A DNA stretch of 64,000 nucleotides from Gryllotalpicola daejeonensis (GCF_039538145.1 NZ_BAABBV010000002.1:186001-250000); one strand, 5' to 3'. Positions 41,511 to 50,636 are shown, counted from the first letter of the stretch. Notes: generated by a model from the sequence alone, not told the origin. Made by a program: numbers and translations.

Positions 41511-43034
41511 ATGACCATCACCACTGCCGTCATCGACCTGGACCTGCCGGGAGCCACCATCAGCCGGCACATCTACGGGCACTTCGCCGAGCACCTGGGC
41601 CGGTGCATCTACGGCGGGTTCTGGGTGGGCGAGGACTCACCGCTGCCCAACGTGCGGGGAATCCGCTCTGACGTCGTGGATGCGCTGAAGGCGATCCGGA
41701 TCCCGAACCTGCGCTGGCCGGGCGGGTGCTTCGCGGACGACTACCACTGGCGGGACGGCATCGGCCCGCGCGAGCGCCGCCCGCGGATGGTCAACTCTCA
41801 CTGGGGCGACGTCGTCGAGGACAACTCGTTCGGCACGCACGAGTTCATGGATCTGTGCGAGCTGCTGGGCGCCGACCCATACGTGTCGGGAAACGTGGGC
41901 TCTGGGTCGGTGGCGGAGATGTCGGACTGGGTCGAGTACCTGACCCGTGCGGACGACTCCCCCATGGCGGCGCTGCGCCGGGCGAACGGGCGCGACCAGC
42001 CGTGGCGGGTGCCGTTCTGGGGGCTCGGCAACGAGGCGTGGGGCTGCGGCGGCAACCTGCGCGCCGAGCAGTTCGCCTCACTGGCCCGCCAGTACGCCAC
42101 CTATGCGCGCAACCACGGCGGCAACTCGCTGTACCGGATCGCGGCCGGAGCGAACGCCGACGACCTGCATTGGACCGAGACGCTCATGCGGTCCTTCAAC
42201 GATCTGACCTCGGACCCCGCGGGGCACGCCGGCCCGTTCCAGGCCGTATCGCTGCACTACTACACGATGTCGGGCTCGTGGTCCGACAAAGGCGACGCCA
42301 CCGGCTTCAGCACGGACCAGTGGTACATCACCATGGCCCGCGCCCGGCACATGGAGGAGTTGCTCACCCGCCACTCGACGGTCATGGACCGCTACGACCC
42401 GCACCGCAAGGTCGGCCTGGTCGTGGACGAATGGGGCACCTGGTGGAACGTGGAGAAGGGCACCAACCCCGGTTTCCTGTACCAACAGAACACGCTGCGC
42501 GACGCGCTGGTCGCCTCCGTTCACTTCGACGCGTTCCATCGCCACGCCGACCGCGTGGTCATGGCCAACATCGCCCAGACGGTCAATGTGCTTCAGGCCA
42601 TGATCCTGACCGACCCCGATACGAACGCGCTGGTGCTCACCCCGACGTATCACGTGTTCCAGATGAACGCCGGCCACCAGGACGCCGCCGCGCTGGCGGT
42701 CCACCTGCGCGACGCCGATACCCGCACCGTCGAAGGCGACGAGCTCTCGCTCGTCTCGGCGTCCGCGTCCGTCAACGGGGACACCGCCCTGGTGTCGCTG
42801 TCGAACCTCGACGCCGAGATCGACCGCAGCGTGGTGCTCGACCTCCGGGGCCGCGACGTCGTCGGGCACTCCGCGCGAATCCTGACGGCGACGGCGCTCG
42901 ACGCACACAACACGCCGGAGCGTCCCGACGCCGTCGCACCGGCTGCGCACGCGGGCGTGCGAGCGCACGCCCGCGGACTCGAGGTGGATCTGCCCGCTCA
43001 CTCCTACGTGACCGTCTCCCTCGATCTGCGCTGA
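41511..43034 (+). CDS. GH51 alpha-L-arabinofuranosidase
   Basis: A 507-residue intracellular enzyme that removes terminal L-arabinofuranose from arabinan or arabinoxylan oligomers. The acid/base is Glu175 (GLGNEAWGCGGN) and the nucleophile Glu307 (VVDEWGTWW), both in the standard GH51 context. A C-terminal beta-sandwich follows from about residue 390. No signal peptide, so substrates must be imported. AAAGGAG (41500-41506) sets the start. The stop overlaps the GH43 ATG (TGATG). Confidence 0.95.
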   Translation: MTITTAVIDLDLPGATISRHIYGHFAEHLGRCIYGGFWVGEDSPLPNVRGIRSDVVDALKAIRIPNLRWPGGCFADDYHWRDGIGPRERRPRMVNSHWGDVVEDNSFGTHEFMDLCELLGADPYVSGNVGSGSVAEMSDWVEYLTRADDSPMAALRRANGRDQPWRVPFWGLGNEAWGCGGNLRAEQFASLARQYATYARNHGGNSLYRIAAGANADDLHWTETLMRSFNDLTSDPAGHAGPFQAVSLHYYTMSGSWSDKGDATGFSTDQWYITMARARHMEELLTRHSTVMDRYDPHRKVGLVVDEWGTWWNVEKGTNPGFLYQQNTLRDALVASVHFDAFHRHADRVVMANIAQTVNVLQAMILTDPDTNALVLTPTYHVFQMNAGHQDAAALAVHLRDADTRTVEGDELSLVSASASVNGDTALVSLSNLDAEIDRSVVLDLRGRDVVGHSARILTATALDAHNTPERPDAVAPAAHAGVRAHARGLEVDLPAHSYVTVSLDLR

Positions 43035-44668
43035 TGGATGGCCGCCGCCGGGACGGTTGCTTCACGAACCCCGTCATCTTCTCCGACGTGCCCGACCCCG
43101 ACGTCGTTCACGACGGCACGCACTATTACATGGTCAGCACGACCATGTACTTCGCGCCGAGCGTGCCGATCATGCGCTCGGACGACCTCGTGCACTGGTC
43201 GATCGCCGGATACACCGGCCCGATCCTCGATGACGTGGACGCTCTCGCGCTGCGCAATGGGCAGAACGCCTACGGGCAGGGCAGCTGGGCCGCGAGCATC
43301 AGGTTCCACGAGGGGACGTATTACGTCTCGGTCGGCAGCCTGACCACGAAGAAGACGTACATCTACGCGACGCCGAGCATCGAGCACGGGCCGTGGACGC
43401 GATCGGTGCTCGACGGCTACGCCCATGATCAGTCGCTCCTGTTCGACGGCGAGGACACCTACCTTGTGTACGGCGGCGGGGTGATCGACCTGCGCCGGCT
43501 GGGGCGGGCGGCGGACGGGACCTTCGTGTGGGACGGTCCCGCACAGCGGCTCGTCGAGGATGCGAATGTCGACCAGACGAGCGGGCTGAACGCCGAGGGC
43601 GCGCACGCCTACAAGATCGGCGATCACTACTACGTCTTCATGATCGAGTGGCCGACGGACGGGGTCCGCCAGGAGGTCGTGTGGCGGTCTGCGGCGCTGA
43701 CGCCGCAGTCCCAGGGCGGAATCTGGGAGGGCAGAGTCGTGCTCAGCCAGGCGGTGCCTGTCGCGGGGCGCGCGGGCGGAGGCGCCGCGCAGGGCGGCGT
43801 CGTCCAGACGCCCGAAGGGCACTGGTACGCCATGGTGTTCCAGGACGAGGGGCCGCTCGGTCGATCGCCTCAGCTCGCGAGCGTGACCTGGGGCGAGGAC
43901 GGGTGGCCGGTGTACACGTTGGACGCCACGATGCCGATGCCCCGAGGGGCGTCGCCGGCGAAAGGGCCCAGCCTGCTCGTCACCGACGACTTCGACAACG
44001 AGCCCACGCCCGCCGGCTACTGGAACACGGTCAACGCCGGAGCGCTGACGGCGTCGCAGGAGAACGCCTGGAACAGGTCGAACCTGGCGCTTCCGTGGCA
44101 GTGGAACCACAACCCGGACAACCGGTTCTGGTCGCTCACCGAGCGGCCCGGCCACCTGCGGCTGACCACGGGCAGCGTCGCGTCAGGCATCCTCGATGCC
44201 CGCAATACGCTCACGCAGCGCATGTATGGGCCGGCCAGCTCCGCGGCGATCTCGCTGGACGTCTCGGGGATGAAGGACGGCGATGTCGCCGGCCTGTCCG
44301 CCTTCCAGCAGAAATACGGGTACGTGGCCGTCGCGATGCAGGACGGCGCCCGTCGGCTGGTGATGCGCCGCGCGAACGGGCAGGGGAAGGTCGCATTCAC
44401 GAGTGCTCCCGTGCCGCTCGCCGGCGAGATCGTCTTCCTACGGGCCGACGTGGACTTCCGCGGCGCCGCCGACCGTGCGTCGTTCGCCTACTCTCTCGAC
44501 GGCGTCAGGTGGATGCCGATCGGCGACGACCTGGCGATGGAGTACAGCCTCGCGCACTTCACGGGCTATCGATTTGCGATCTTCTGCTACGCGACGGCCC
44601 AGACCGGCGGCCACGTGGACGTCGACTGGTTCAGGGTCGACGACGACATCGAACGGACGAGGCCCTGA
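43034..44668 (+). CDS. GH43-family glycosidase with C-terminal concanavalin-type domain
   Basis: A 544-residue intracellular beta-xylosidase or arabinofuranosidase candidate. The five-bladed propeller begins NPVIFSDVPDPDVVHDG, which carries the catalytic base Asp; the acid Glu is in NAEGAHAYKIGDHYYVF. Residues from about 330 form a GH43 C-terminal beta-sandwich, which shapes the active site in this group. It overlaps GH51 by one base and acts with it on imported oligosaccharide. Confidence 0.93.
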   Translation: MDGRRRDGCFTNPVIFSDVPDPDVVHDGTHYYMVSTTMYFAPSVPIMRSDDLVHWSIAGYTGPILDDVDALALRNGQNAYGQGSWAASIRFHEGTYYVSVGSLTTKKTYIYATPSIEHGPWTRSVLDGYAHDQSLLFDGEDTYLVYGGGVIDLRRLGRAADGTFVWDGPAQRLVEDANVDQTSGLNAEGAHAYKIGDHYYVFMIEWPTDGVRQEVVWRSAALTPQSQGGIWEGRVVLSQAVPVAGRAGGGAAQGGVVQTPEGHWYAMVFQDEGPLGRSPQLASVTWGEDGWPVYTLDATMPMPRGASPAKGPSLLVTDDFDNEPTPAGYWNTVNAGALTASQENAWNRSNLALPWQWNHNPDNRFWSLTERPGHLRLTTGSVASGILDARNTLTQRMYGPASSAAISLDVSGMKDGDVAGLSAFQQKYGYVAVAMQDGARRLVMRRANGQGKVAFTSAPVPLAGEIVFLRADVDFRGAADRASFAYSLDGVRWMPIGDDLAMEYSLAHFTGYRFAIFCYATAQTGGHVDVDWFRVDDDIERTRP

Positions 44669-44692
44669 CGAGACCACCGATGCCGGTCTCGT
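44668..44692 (+). terminator. Hairpin after GH43 gene
   Basis: ACGAGACC (44668-44675) pairs with GGTCTCGT (44685-44692), 9-base loop. It ends the plus-strand operon just before the tRNA gene. Confidence 0.6.
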
Positions 44693-44746
44693 ATTCGCCG
44701 AGCGGCGCATTCCCGAGAAATGAATGCAGCCGGGTGGCCGATGAAG

Positions 44747-44819
44747 TGCCCCGTATTGGATTCGAACCAATGGCCTTCTGCTCCGGAGGCAGACGCTCTA
44801 TCCCCTGAGCTAACGGGGC
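44747..44819 (-). tRNA. tRNA-Arg (anticodon CCG)
   Basis: 73 bases that fold as a complete cloverleaf. The acceptor GCCCCGT pairs with ACGGGGC, the D stem is GCTC/GAGC, the anticodon stem TCTGC/GCAGA holds loop CTCCGGA (anticodon CCG, reading CGG), and the T arm is ATTGG-TTCGAAT-CCAAT. Discriminator base A; CCA is not encoded. Its 3' end faces the arabinose locus, the side where integrative elements usually insert. I found no second copy of its 3' end in the window. Confidence 0.97.
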
Positions 44820-44855
44820 CAGGGCGACCTCAGGCTATCAGAGGCCGGGCGTGCA

Positions 44856-44886
44856 AAGGGGCGGATGCCGGAAGCATCCGCCCCTT
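44856..44886. terminator. Terminator of the azoreductase gene
   Basis: A perfect 13-bp stem (AAGGGGCGGATGC at 44856-44868 with 44874-44886) and 5-base loop, placed 14 bases beyond the azoreductase stop. The stem is built from the genome-enriched GGATGC/GCATCC word. Confidence 0.85.
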
Positions 44887-44900
44887 CGCGCACTAAGGAG

Positions 44901-45560
44901 CTACGCCGCGATCTTGCTCGCGACGGCCTTTCCGTGGCGCTCGGCGGCCGCGTGCGCGTCGGCGAGGTTCTTGCGGGCGAGGTCGACGAGCTCGGCCATC
45001 GCCGGCGTGGTCTCGGCGAGCGTGAGCTCGGCCTCGATGACGGTGACCTCGTAGCCCCAGACATCCTCGAGGACGCGCTTCAGCCACGCGGTGGCGTGGT
45101 CCCAGCCGAAGCGGGGCGTGCCCTCGCCGTAGCCGCCGCCGCGCGCGATGACCAGGAAGGCGGACTTGCCGGCGCCGGCGGGCTGCTCAGCGCCCGGGCC
45201 GAAGCGGCCGTCGGTGAGCACGAGGTCGAACCACGTCTTGAGGTGCTGGGTGACGCCCCAGTTGTAGAACGGCGCGCCGATGATGGCGACGTCGGCCGAG
45301 GCGAGCTCGTCAGCCAGCTCGGTCGCGAGCGCGACGGCGGCGTTCTGCTCGTCGGTGCGCTGCTCGGCGGGCACGTAGCCGGCGAAGGCGGCGGTGGCCC
45401 AGGCATCCGACGGCAGCGGGTTGAGGCCGATCGAGCGCGTGGTGACGGTCACGTCGCCACCGAGCTCGGCGACGATCGCGTTCTCAAGCGTCTCGGAAAC
45501 GGCCCGCGAGACCGAGCCCTCTGGCTTGATGCTCGCGTCGAGGCGGAAGACAGTGCTCAT
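44901..45560 (-). CDS. FMN-dependent NADH-azoreductase-like quinone reductase
   Basis: A 219-residue flavodoxin-fold enzyme of the AzoR family that reduces quinones or azo compounds with NAD(P)H. Visible features are the opening VFRLDASIKPEGSVSRAVSE and the FMN-binding loop GAPFYNWGVTQHLKTWFD. GAGGAG lies six bases before ATG 45560. It is divergent from a MarR regulator with a TCACAG/CTGTGA palindrome between, the usual layout for redox-controlled quinone reductases. Confidence 0.9.
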   Translation of the reverse strand: MSTVFRLDASIKPEGSVSRAVSETLENAIVAELGGDVTVTTRSIGLNPLPSDAWATAAFAGYVPAEQRTDEQNAAVALATELADELASADVAIIGAPFYNWGVTQHLKTWFDLVLTDGRFGPGAEQPAGAGKSAFLVIARGGGYGEGTPRFGWDHATAWLKRVLEDVWGYEVTVIEAELTLAETTPAMAELVDLARKNLADAHAAAERHGKAVASKIAA

Positions 45561-45604
45561 GGGAATGCTCCTCGTGATGGCTAGGTTGTATAAGCCAGCG
45601 TTAT

Positions 45605-45624
45605 TCACAGCAGATGTTCTGTGA
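45605..45624. promoter_or_regulatory. TCACAG-N8-CTGTGA operator
   Basis: A perfect 6-bp inverted repeat with an 8-base spacer sits in the 136-base divergent gap between azoreductase and MarR. It is a likely site for that MarR protein. The surrounding AT-rich sequence probably holds both promoters. Confidence 0.6.
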
Positions 45625-45696
45625 TCTATACGATCATAAGCACAGACGATCTGAGAATCGCAACAGAGTGGCATACGGGCGGATAAAGTGAGCGAC

Positions 45697-46185
45697 ATGG
45701 CAGGCACCCAGGAACGACAGGCCGATCTCGGCTGGTCACTCGGCACCCTGCTGCGCGGCTATCTCAAGCTGTCCGCCGACGCGCTCGGCGACCTGCCCGG
45801 CGGCGCGCGCGGGTTCCAGGTGCTGTCGATCGCCGGCTCTGGCTCGTGCAGCAATCAGGCCGCCATCGCCGAGTCCACGGGGCTCGACCGCACCGTGCTC
45901 ACCTACCTGATCGACGACCTCGAGAAGGCCGGCCTCGTCGTGCGCACGCCCGACCCGAACGACCGCCGGTCGCGCCGCGTGACGCTGACGGATGCCGGGG
46001 CCACCCGCCTCGCCCAGCTGACCAGCCGCATGAACCAGGTCGAAGATCAGCTGCTCGCCGGGCTGCCCGCTGAGGACGCCGCAGCATTGCGCGACATCCT
46101 GGTGCGGGCGGCTCACTCGCTCGATGCGGACCCGCACGAGGTCTGCAGCACGGTGGACGAGGTGGCTGCGGAGGTTTCCGCGTAG
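45697..46185 (+). CDS. MarR-family regulator of azoreductase
   Basis: A 162-residue winged-helix protein. The HTH is near residues 50-80 (SNQAAIAESTGLDRTVLTYLIDDLEKAGLV), and the wing DPNDRRSRRVTLTDAG is diagnostic. The ATG at 45697 is chosen because TAAAGT (45684-45689) fits a -10 seven bases upstream, giving a leaderless mRNA; the GTG at 45688 lies inside that box. Likely represses the divergent azoreductase until a quinone or electrophile binds. Confidence 0.92.
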   Translation: MAGTQERQADLGWSLGTLLRGYLKLSADALGDLPGGARGFQVLSIAGSGSCSNQAAIAESTGLDRTVLTYLIDDLEKAGLVVRTPDPNDRRSRRVTLTDAGATRLAQLTSRMNQVEDQLLAGLPAEDAAALRDILVRAAHSLDADPHEVCSTVDEVAAEVSA

Positions 46186-46190
46186 GAGAT

Positions 46191-46210
46191 CGTTTCGAGA
46201 CGCGCGCTCC
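46191..46210. repeat. Dispersed intergenic repeat, copy 2
   Basis: Exact 20-base match to 16268-16287. It lies between the convergent MarR and DUF3097 genes. Confidence 0.7.
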
Positions 46211-46270
46211 TCAGCGCTCGTGCACTTCGCGCGTAAGCGCACGCGGGTCTAGGGTCGGCGTTCGCCCGTT

Positions 46271-47119
46271 CTAGGCGGTGACGAAATCGATCAGCTGCTC
46301 GACGCGACCGAGCAGCGCCGGCTCGAGGTCGGCGTAGGTGCGCACCCGGCCCAGGATCCGCTGCCAGAGCCGCGCGATGTCCTCCTGAGTCTCGTGCGGC
46401 TGTCGCAGCGCCTGGGCGATGCCCTTCTTCCACTCGATGCTGCGCGGAATCTCGGGCCAGGCTTTGAGGCCGATGCGTTCCGGCTTCACGGCCTGCCAGA
46501 TGTCGACGAACGGATGCCCCACCACCAGCACCTCGGAGCCGTACGGCCCCGTCGCCACCGCCTCGGCGATGCGGCTCTCCTTCGACCCCTTCACGAGGTG
46601 GTCGACGAGCACCCCCACACGACGGCCGGGGCCGGGCTGGAATTCGGCGAGCAGCTGCTCGAGGTTGTCGACGCCCTCGAGGTACTCGACGACGACGCCC
46701 TCGACCCGCAGGTCGTGACCCCACACCTTCTCGACGAGCTCGGCGTCGTGCCGGCCTTCGACGAAGATGCGACTGCCCCGTGCGACGCGCGCCTTGACCT
46801 CGCCGGCATGGAACGAGCCCGACGCACTGCGCGCGTGGCCTGTGGGGGCGGCCTTCGGTGCAGGCTTGGTCAGCACGACAGGGCGGCCGTCGACGAGGAA
46901 TCCGTGCCCCAGGGGAAACACGCGCACCTTGCCCAGCCGATCCTCCAGCTGCACGAGGCCGCCCTCTGCGATGCCGACGACGGCGCCGACGAAGCCGCCG
47001 TCGACCACCTCGACGACCAGGTCGCGCTCGGCCGGCGTGGGCACGGGCTGCACCACTCCGCGGCGGCGCCAGTTCTTGTCGGCGAGCACATCTGAGCCGT
47101 ACGGGTCGTCCCAAGTCAC
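46271..47119 (-). CDS. DUF3097 family protein
   Basis: A 282-residue soluble protein with the layout of the actinobacterial DUF3097 family. The C-terminal half resembles a TOPRIM-like or nuclease fold: IFVEGRHDAELVEKVWG, then GVLVDHLVKGSKESRIA. The Glu in FVEGRHD and the Asp in VDH suggest metal binding, but activity is unreported as far as I know. The GTG start has TAGCCT seven bases upstream, so it is probably leaderless. Divergent from the epimerase gene. Confidence 0.85.
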   Translation of the reverse strand: MTWDDPYGSDVLADKNWRRRGVVQPVPTPAERDLVVEVVDGGFVGAVVGIAEGGLVQLEDRLGKVRVFPLGHGFLVDGRPVVLTKPAPKAAPTGHARSASGSFHAGEVKARVARGSRIFVEGRHDAELVEKVWGHDLRVEGVVVEYLEGVDNLEQLLAEFQPGPGRRVGVLVDHLVKGSKESRIAEAVATGPYGSEVLVVGHPFVDIWQAVKPERIGLKAWPEIPRSIEWKKGIAQALRQPHETQEDIARLWQRILGRVRTYADLEPALLGRVEQLIDFVTA

Positions 47120-47142
47120 CCGATCGAGGCTACCTATCGAAT

Positions 47143-47154
47143 CGTTTCGAAACG
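47143..47154. promoter_or_regulatory. Palindrome CGTTTCGAAACG
   Basis: A perfect 12-base palindrome in the 62-base gap between two divergent, apparently leaderless genes. It lies where the -35 regions of both promoters should be, so it may be an operator for both. No binder is suggested by neighbours. Confidence 0.45.
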
Positions 47155-47181
47155 GGGCGACTCGCGACTAATCTGAGCCTC

Positions 47182-48177
47182 ATGGCGACGAAGACGTTCT
47201 TGTTCATCGGTGGCACCGGCACGATCTCGGCGAGCAGTGTTCGGCTCGCCGTCGAGCGCGGCCACCGGGTCACTGTGCTCAACCGCGGGCGCGAGTCGAG
47301 CCGGGCGCTGCCCCCTGAGGTCGAGACCCTCGTCGCAGACATCCGCAACCCCGAGTCGGTGCGCGCCGCGCTCGGAAGCCGCGAGTTCGACGTGGTGGCC
47401 GAGTTCCTCGCCTTCACTCCGGAGCACCTGCAGACGGACCTCGGGCTGTTCGGCGGTCGCACGGGCCAGTACGTGTTCATCAGCTCGGCGTCGGCCTATC
47501 AGACGCCACCTGCGCGCCTTCCCGTCACCGAGTCGACGCCGCTCGTGAACCCGTTCTGGAAGTACTCCCAGGACAAGATCGCCTGCGAGGACATCCTCGT
47601 GGCTGCGGTGCGCGAGCGCGGGCTGCCGATCACGATCGTGCGCCCATCGCACACCTACGACGAGACGCGGCTGCCGACGACCGGCGGCTGGACGGACGTC
47701 GCCCGTATGCGTGCCGGAAAGCCCGTGGTCGTGCACGGCGACGGCACCAGCCTGTGGACCATCACCCACGCGCGCGACTTCGCGGTCGCCTTCGTCGGCC
47801 TTCTCGGCAACCCGCTCGCGATTGGCGAGACGTTCCACATCACGGGCGACCACTCCCCCACCTGGAACCAGATCTACACCTGGATCGGCGAGGCCGCCGG
47901 CGTGCCGGAGCCCGAGCTGGTGCACGTCGCGAGCGAGACGATCGGGCGCGTGCTGCCAGACCAGCTCGCGGGCCTCATCGGCGACAAGGCGCACTCGATG
48001 GTCTTCGACAACTCGAAGGTGAAGGCGCTCGTGCCCGAGTTCACGACGACGGTGCCGTACTGGCAGGGCGCCGCCGAGGCGATCGCCTGGTTCGACGCGC
48101 ACCCCGAGGCGCAGCAGACGGATGCCTCGCTCGACGCCGCCTTCGACAAGCTGGTCGCGCACGCGCGTTCGCTCTGA
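47182..48177 (+). CDS. NAD-dependent epimerase/dehydratase-like protein
   Basis: A 331-residue extended-SDR protein. The nucleotide motif GGTGTISASSV departs from the usual GGTGFIG, and the active site reads YSQDKIACE. The later HARDFAVAFVGLLGNP pattern fits sugar-nucleotide epimerases or CSP41-like proteins, some of which are not enzymes. TAATCT seven bases before ATG suggests leaderless expression. Monocistronic, followed by a hairpin. Confidence 0.88.
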   Translation: MATKTFLFIGGTGTISASSVRLAVERGHRVTVLNRGRESSRALPPEVETLVADIRNPESVRAALGSREFDVVAEFLAFTPEHLQTDLGLFGGRTGQYVFISSASAYQTPPARLPVTESTPLVNPFWKYSQDKIACEDILVAAVRERGLPITIVRPSHTYDETRLPTTGGWTDVARMRAGKPVVVHGDGTSLWTITHARDFAVAFVGLLGNPLAIGETFHITGDHSPTWNQIYTWIGEAAGVPEPELVHVASETIGRVLPDQLAGLIGDKAHSMVFDNSKVKALVPEFTTTVPYWQGAAEAIAWFDAHPEAQQTDASLDAAFDKLVAHARSL

Positions 48178-48207
48178 GCTCGCCCGTTCGCTGTGACGCC
48201 GCCCGCG

Positions 48208-48253
48208 TGCGCCACTGGCTTCCGCTGTCCGCTACTCGGATCCGAGTGGCGCA
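48208..48253. terminator. Hairpin after epimerase-like gene
   Basis: TGCGCCACT (48208-48216) pairs with AGTGGCGCA (48245-48253). A 14-base palindrome, ACTCGGATCCGAGT (48234-48247), lies inside and offers an alternative fold. It separates the epimerase from the arginase-like operon on the same strand. Confidence 0.6.
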
Positions 48254-48330
48254 TGGCGGAACCTGGTGGCGCAACAGCGTGCGTGCGATCGACCCTGCCA
48301 CGATCGCGCGCTGCTCGATAGGGTGACCAC

Positions 48331-49194
48331 ATGCCCGCGCGCTTCCTCGTCGTGCCCCAATGGCAGGGCTCAGGGTCGTCGCGAGCGATGCGTCTCGCCG
48401 ACGGCGCCAATGCCATCGCGGGCGACCTGCCCGCGGCCGCCACGACTCCGGTCGAAGTGCGTATCGAAGCCGGGGAATCCCTCGGCACGGGCGTGCAGCG
48501 CTACTCGTCGATCCGTGCCGTCGCCGACCAGGTGCGCGCGGCGCTCGACACCTTCGACGACGACGAGACCGTCTTCCTGATCGGCGGCGACTGCGGCGCG
48601 GATCTGGCGACCGCGACGCGAGCGGCCGAGCGCACTCCCGGCGTGCTGCTCGTCTGGTTCGACGCGCACGGCGATCTGAACACGCCGGATTCCTCGCCGA
48701 GCGGCGCCTTCAGCGGAATGGTGCTGCGCACGCTGCTCGGCGACGGCGCAGAGGGGCTCGCTCCGGCGCCGGCGCCGTTCGAGCCGGGCCGTGTGGTGCA
48801 CGCCGGTGCCCGGTCGCTCGACGATGCGGAGGCGGAGTATCTCGACACTTCGCGTATCCGCGCCGTCACGGTCGCCGAGCTTGCGACGCCCGACGCGCTC
48901 GTCGAGGCGGCTGCGGCCACCGGCGCGACCAAGATCTACCTGCATGTCGATCTCGACGTGCTCGACCCTGCGGTGATCGAGGGCGTGGGGTACCCGGAGC
49001 CGTTCGGGCTCGAGGTCGAGCAGCTCACCGCAGCGATCCGTGCGCTGCGGGCGCGCTTCGAGCTGGTCGGCGGCGCGGTGACGGGTTTCGCTCCGGCGTC
49101 GCCTGAGGCTGCAACATCCGATCTCTCGGCCATCCTGCGCGTCCTCGCGGCGCTGACCCGCCCGCTACCCGACCCACCTGCGGAGGAATCATGA
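48331..49194 (+). CDS. Arginase/agmatinase/formiminoglutamase-fold protein
   Basis: A 287-residue ureohydrolase-fold protein. Metal ligands present are Asp111, His113 and Asp115 (FDAHGD) and Asp207, Asp209 (HVDLDVLDP). The first ligand motif reads GGDC (85-88), so Cys88 replaces the usual His of GGDH; this altered metal site makes arginase activity uncertain. TAGGGT six bases before ATG suggests leaderless expression. First gene of a four-gene operon with 4-base overlaps. Confidence 0.88.
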   Translation: MPARFLVVPQWQGSGSSRAMRLADGANAIAGDLPAAATTPVEVRIEAGESLGTGVQRYSSIRAVADQVRAALDTFDDDETVFLIGGDCGADLATATRAAERTPGVLLVWFDAHGDLNTPDSSPSGAFSGMVLRTLLGDGAEGLAPAPAPFEPGRVVHAGARSLDDAEAEYLDTSRIRAVTVAELATPDALVEAAAATGATKIYLHVDLDVLDPAVIEGVGYPEPFGLEVEQLTAAIRALRARFELVGGAVTGFAPASPEAATSDLSAILRVLAALTRPLPDPPAEES

Positions 49195-50636
49195 GCACCA
49201 GCTACGACGTCATCGTCATCGGCGGCGGCGCGATCGGCGAGAACGTCGCCGACCGGGCCGTGCAGGGCGGCCTGAGCGCCGTCATCGTGGAGGCAGAGCT
49301 CGTCGGGGGCGAGTGCTCGTACTGGGCATGCATGCCGTCGAAGGCGCTCCTGCGCAGCGGCTCGGTGCTCGAGACCGTGCGCACCGTGCCCGGCGCCGCA
49401 GAGGCGGTCACCGGGAAGCTCGACGTCGAGAAGGTGCTGGCCCGCCGCAACACGGTGACGAGCAATTGGAAGGACGACGGCCAGCTCGAGTGGCTGGATT
49501 CCGCGCACATCGACCTCGTGCGCGGCCACGCCGTGTTCACCGGCCCCAAGGCCCTGAAGGTCACAGCCGCCGACGGCACCGTGACCGAGCTCGCCGCGAA
49601 CCACGCGATCGCCGTCTCGACCGGGTCGCTGCCCCAGTTGCCCGACACCCCGGGCCTCGCCGAGGCGCAGCCGTGGACGAGCCGCGACGCCACGAGCGCC
49701 CAGACGATTCCCGCCTCGCTCGCGATCATCGGCGGCGGGGTCGTCGCAGCCGAGATGGCGACGGCCTACACCTCGCTCGGCGCGCAGGTGACGCTCATCG
49801 CCCGCGGAAAGCTGCTCGGCAACCAGGAGCCCTTCGCCGGCGAGAAGGTCGCCGAGGCGCTCACGAAGGCCGGTGCCGATGTGAAGCTCGGCGTCGCGGT
49901 CGAGCGGGTCGAGACCGACGCGGCGGCGGCCGGCGGGCACACCCTGCTGCTCTCCGACGGCAGCGCCGTCGTCGCCGAGAAGATCCTGGTCGCGACGGGC
50001 CGCGTGCCCCGCACGAGCGACCTGGGGCTCGAGGCCATCGGCCTGCCCACGGGCGAATACCTGAAGACGGATGACTCGCTGCGCGTGCTCGACCCGGGCG
50101 GCAACCCGATCGAGTGGCTGTATGCCGCCGGCGACGTCACGGGCCGCGCGCTACTCACCCACCAGGGCAAGTACCAGGCGCGCATCGCCGGCGACGCGAT
50201 CGCCGCGCGCGCCCTCGGCAAGCCGGTCGACACCTCGCCGTGGGGCGTGCACTCTGCCACCGCCGACCATGCGGCCGTGCCGCAGGTGACGTTCACCACG
50301 CCCGAGGTGGCGTCCGTCGGGCTGACCGCCGCCGAGGCCGAGAAGCGCGGCATCCGCACCCGCGTCGTCGACTACGAGATCGGCTGGGTCGCGGGCGCGA
50401 CGATCCATTCGGACGGCTACGAGGGCACCGCCCGCATGGTCGTCGACGAGGACCGCCGCGTGCTCGTCGGGGTCACGTTCGTGGGCGCGGATGTCGGCGA
50501 GCTGCTGCACTCCGCAACGATCGCCGTCACCGCCGAGGTGCCCATCGAGCGACTCTGGCACGCGGTGCCGTCGTACCCGACGCTCAGCGAGGTGTGGCTG
50601 CGGCTGCTCGAGGCCTACGGGCGCCCGACGGCATGA
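49191..50636 (+). CDS. Pyridine nucleotide-disulfide oxidoreductase family flavoprotein
   Basis: A 481-residue FAD/NAD(P)H enzyme with the mercuric reductase/lipoamide dehydrogenase fold. The FAD motif GGGAIGENVA, the redox disulfide Cys42/Cys47 (GGECSYWACMPSK) and the NAD motif GGGVVAAEMA are present. In the C-terminal dimer interface the usual HPTLSE reads YPTLSE, so the catalytic His is Tyr and acid/base catalysis at the disulfide may be altered. ATGA overlap with the arginase-like gene. Confidence 0.9.
   Translation: MSTSYDVIVIGGGAIGENVADRAVQGGLSAVIVEAELVGGECSYWACMPSKALLRSGSVLETVRTVPGAAEAVTGKLDVEKVLARRNTVTSNWKDDGQLEWLDSAHIDLVRGHAVFTGPKALKVTAADGTVTELAANHAIAVSTGSLPQLPDTPGLAEAQPWTSRDATSAQTIPASLAIIGGGVVAAEMATAYTSLGAQVTLIARGKLLGNQEPFAGEKVAEALTKAGADVKLGVAVERVETDAAAAGGHTLLLSDGSAVVAEKILVATGRVPRTSDLGLEAIGLPTGEYLKTDDSLRVLDPGGNPIEWLYAAGDVTGRALLTHQGKYQARIAGDAIAARALGKPVDTSPWGVHSATADHAAVPQVTFTTPEVASVGLTAAEAEKRGIRTRVVDYEIGWVAGATIHSDGYEGTARMVVDEDRRVLVGVTFVGADVGELLHSATIAVTAEVPIERLWHAVPSYPTLSEVWLRLLEAYGRPTA

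Noticed and set aside
44747..44819. Proof of integration at the tRNA
   Set aside because: No integrase, and no second copy of the tRNA 3' end was found in the window; kept only as a hypothesis.
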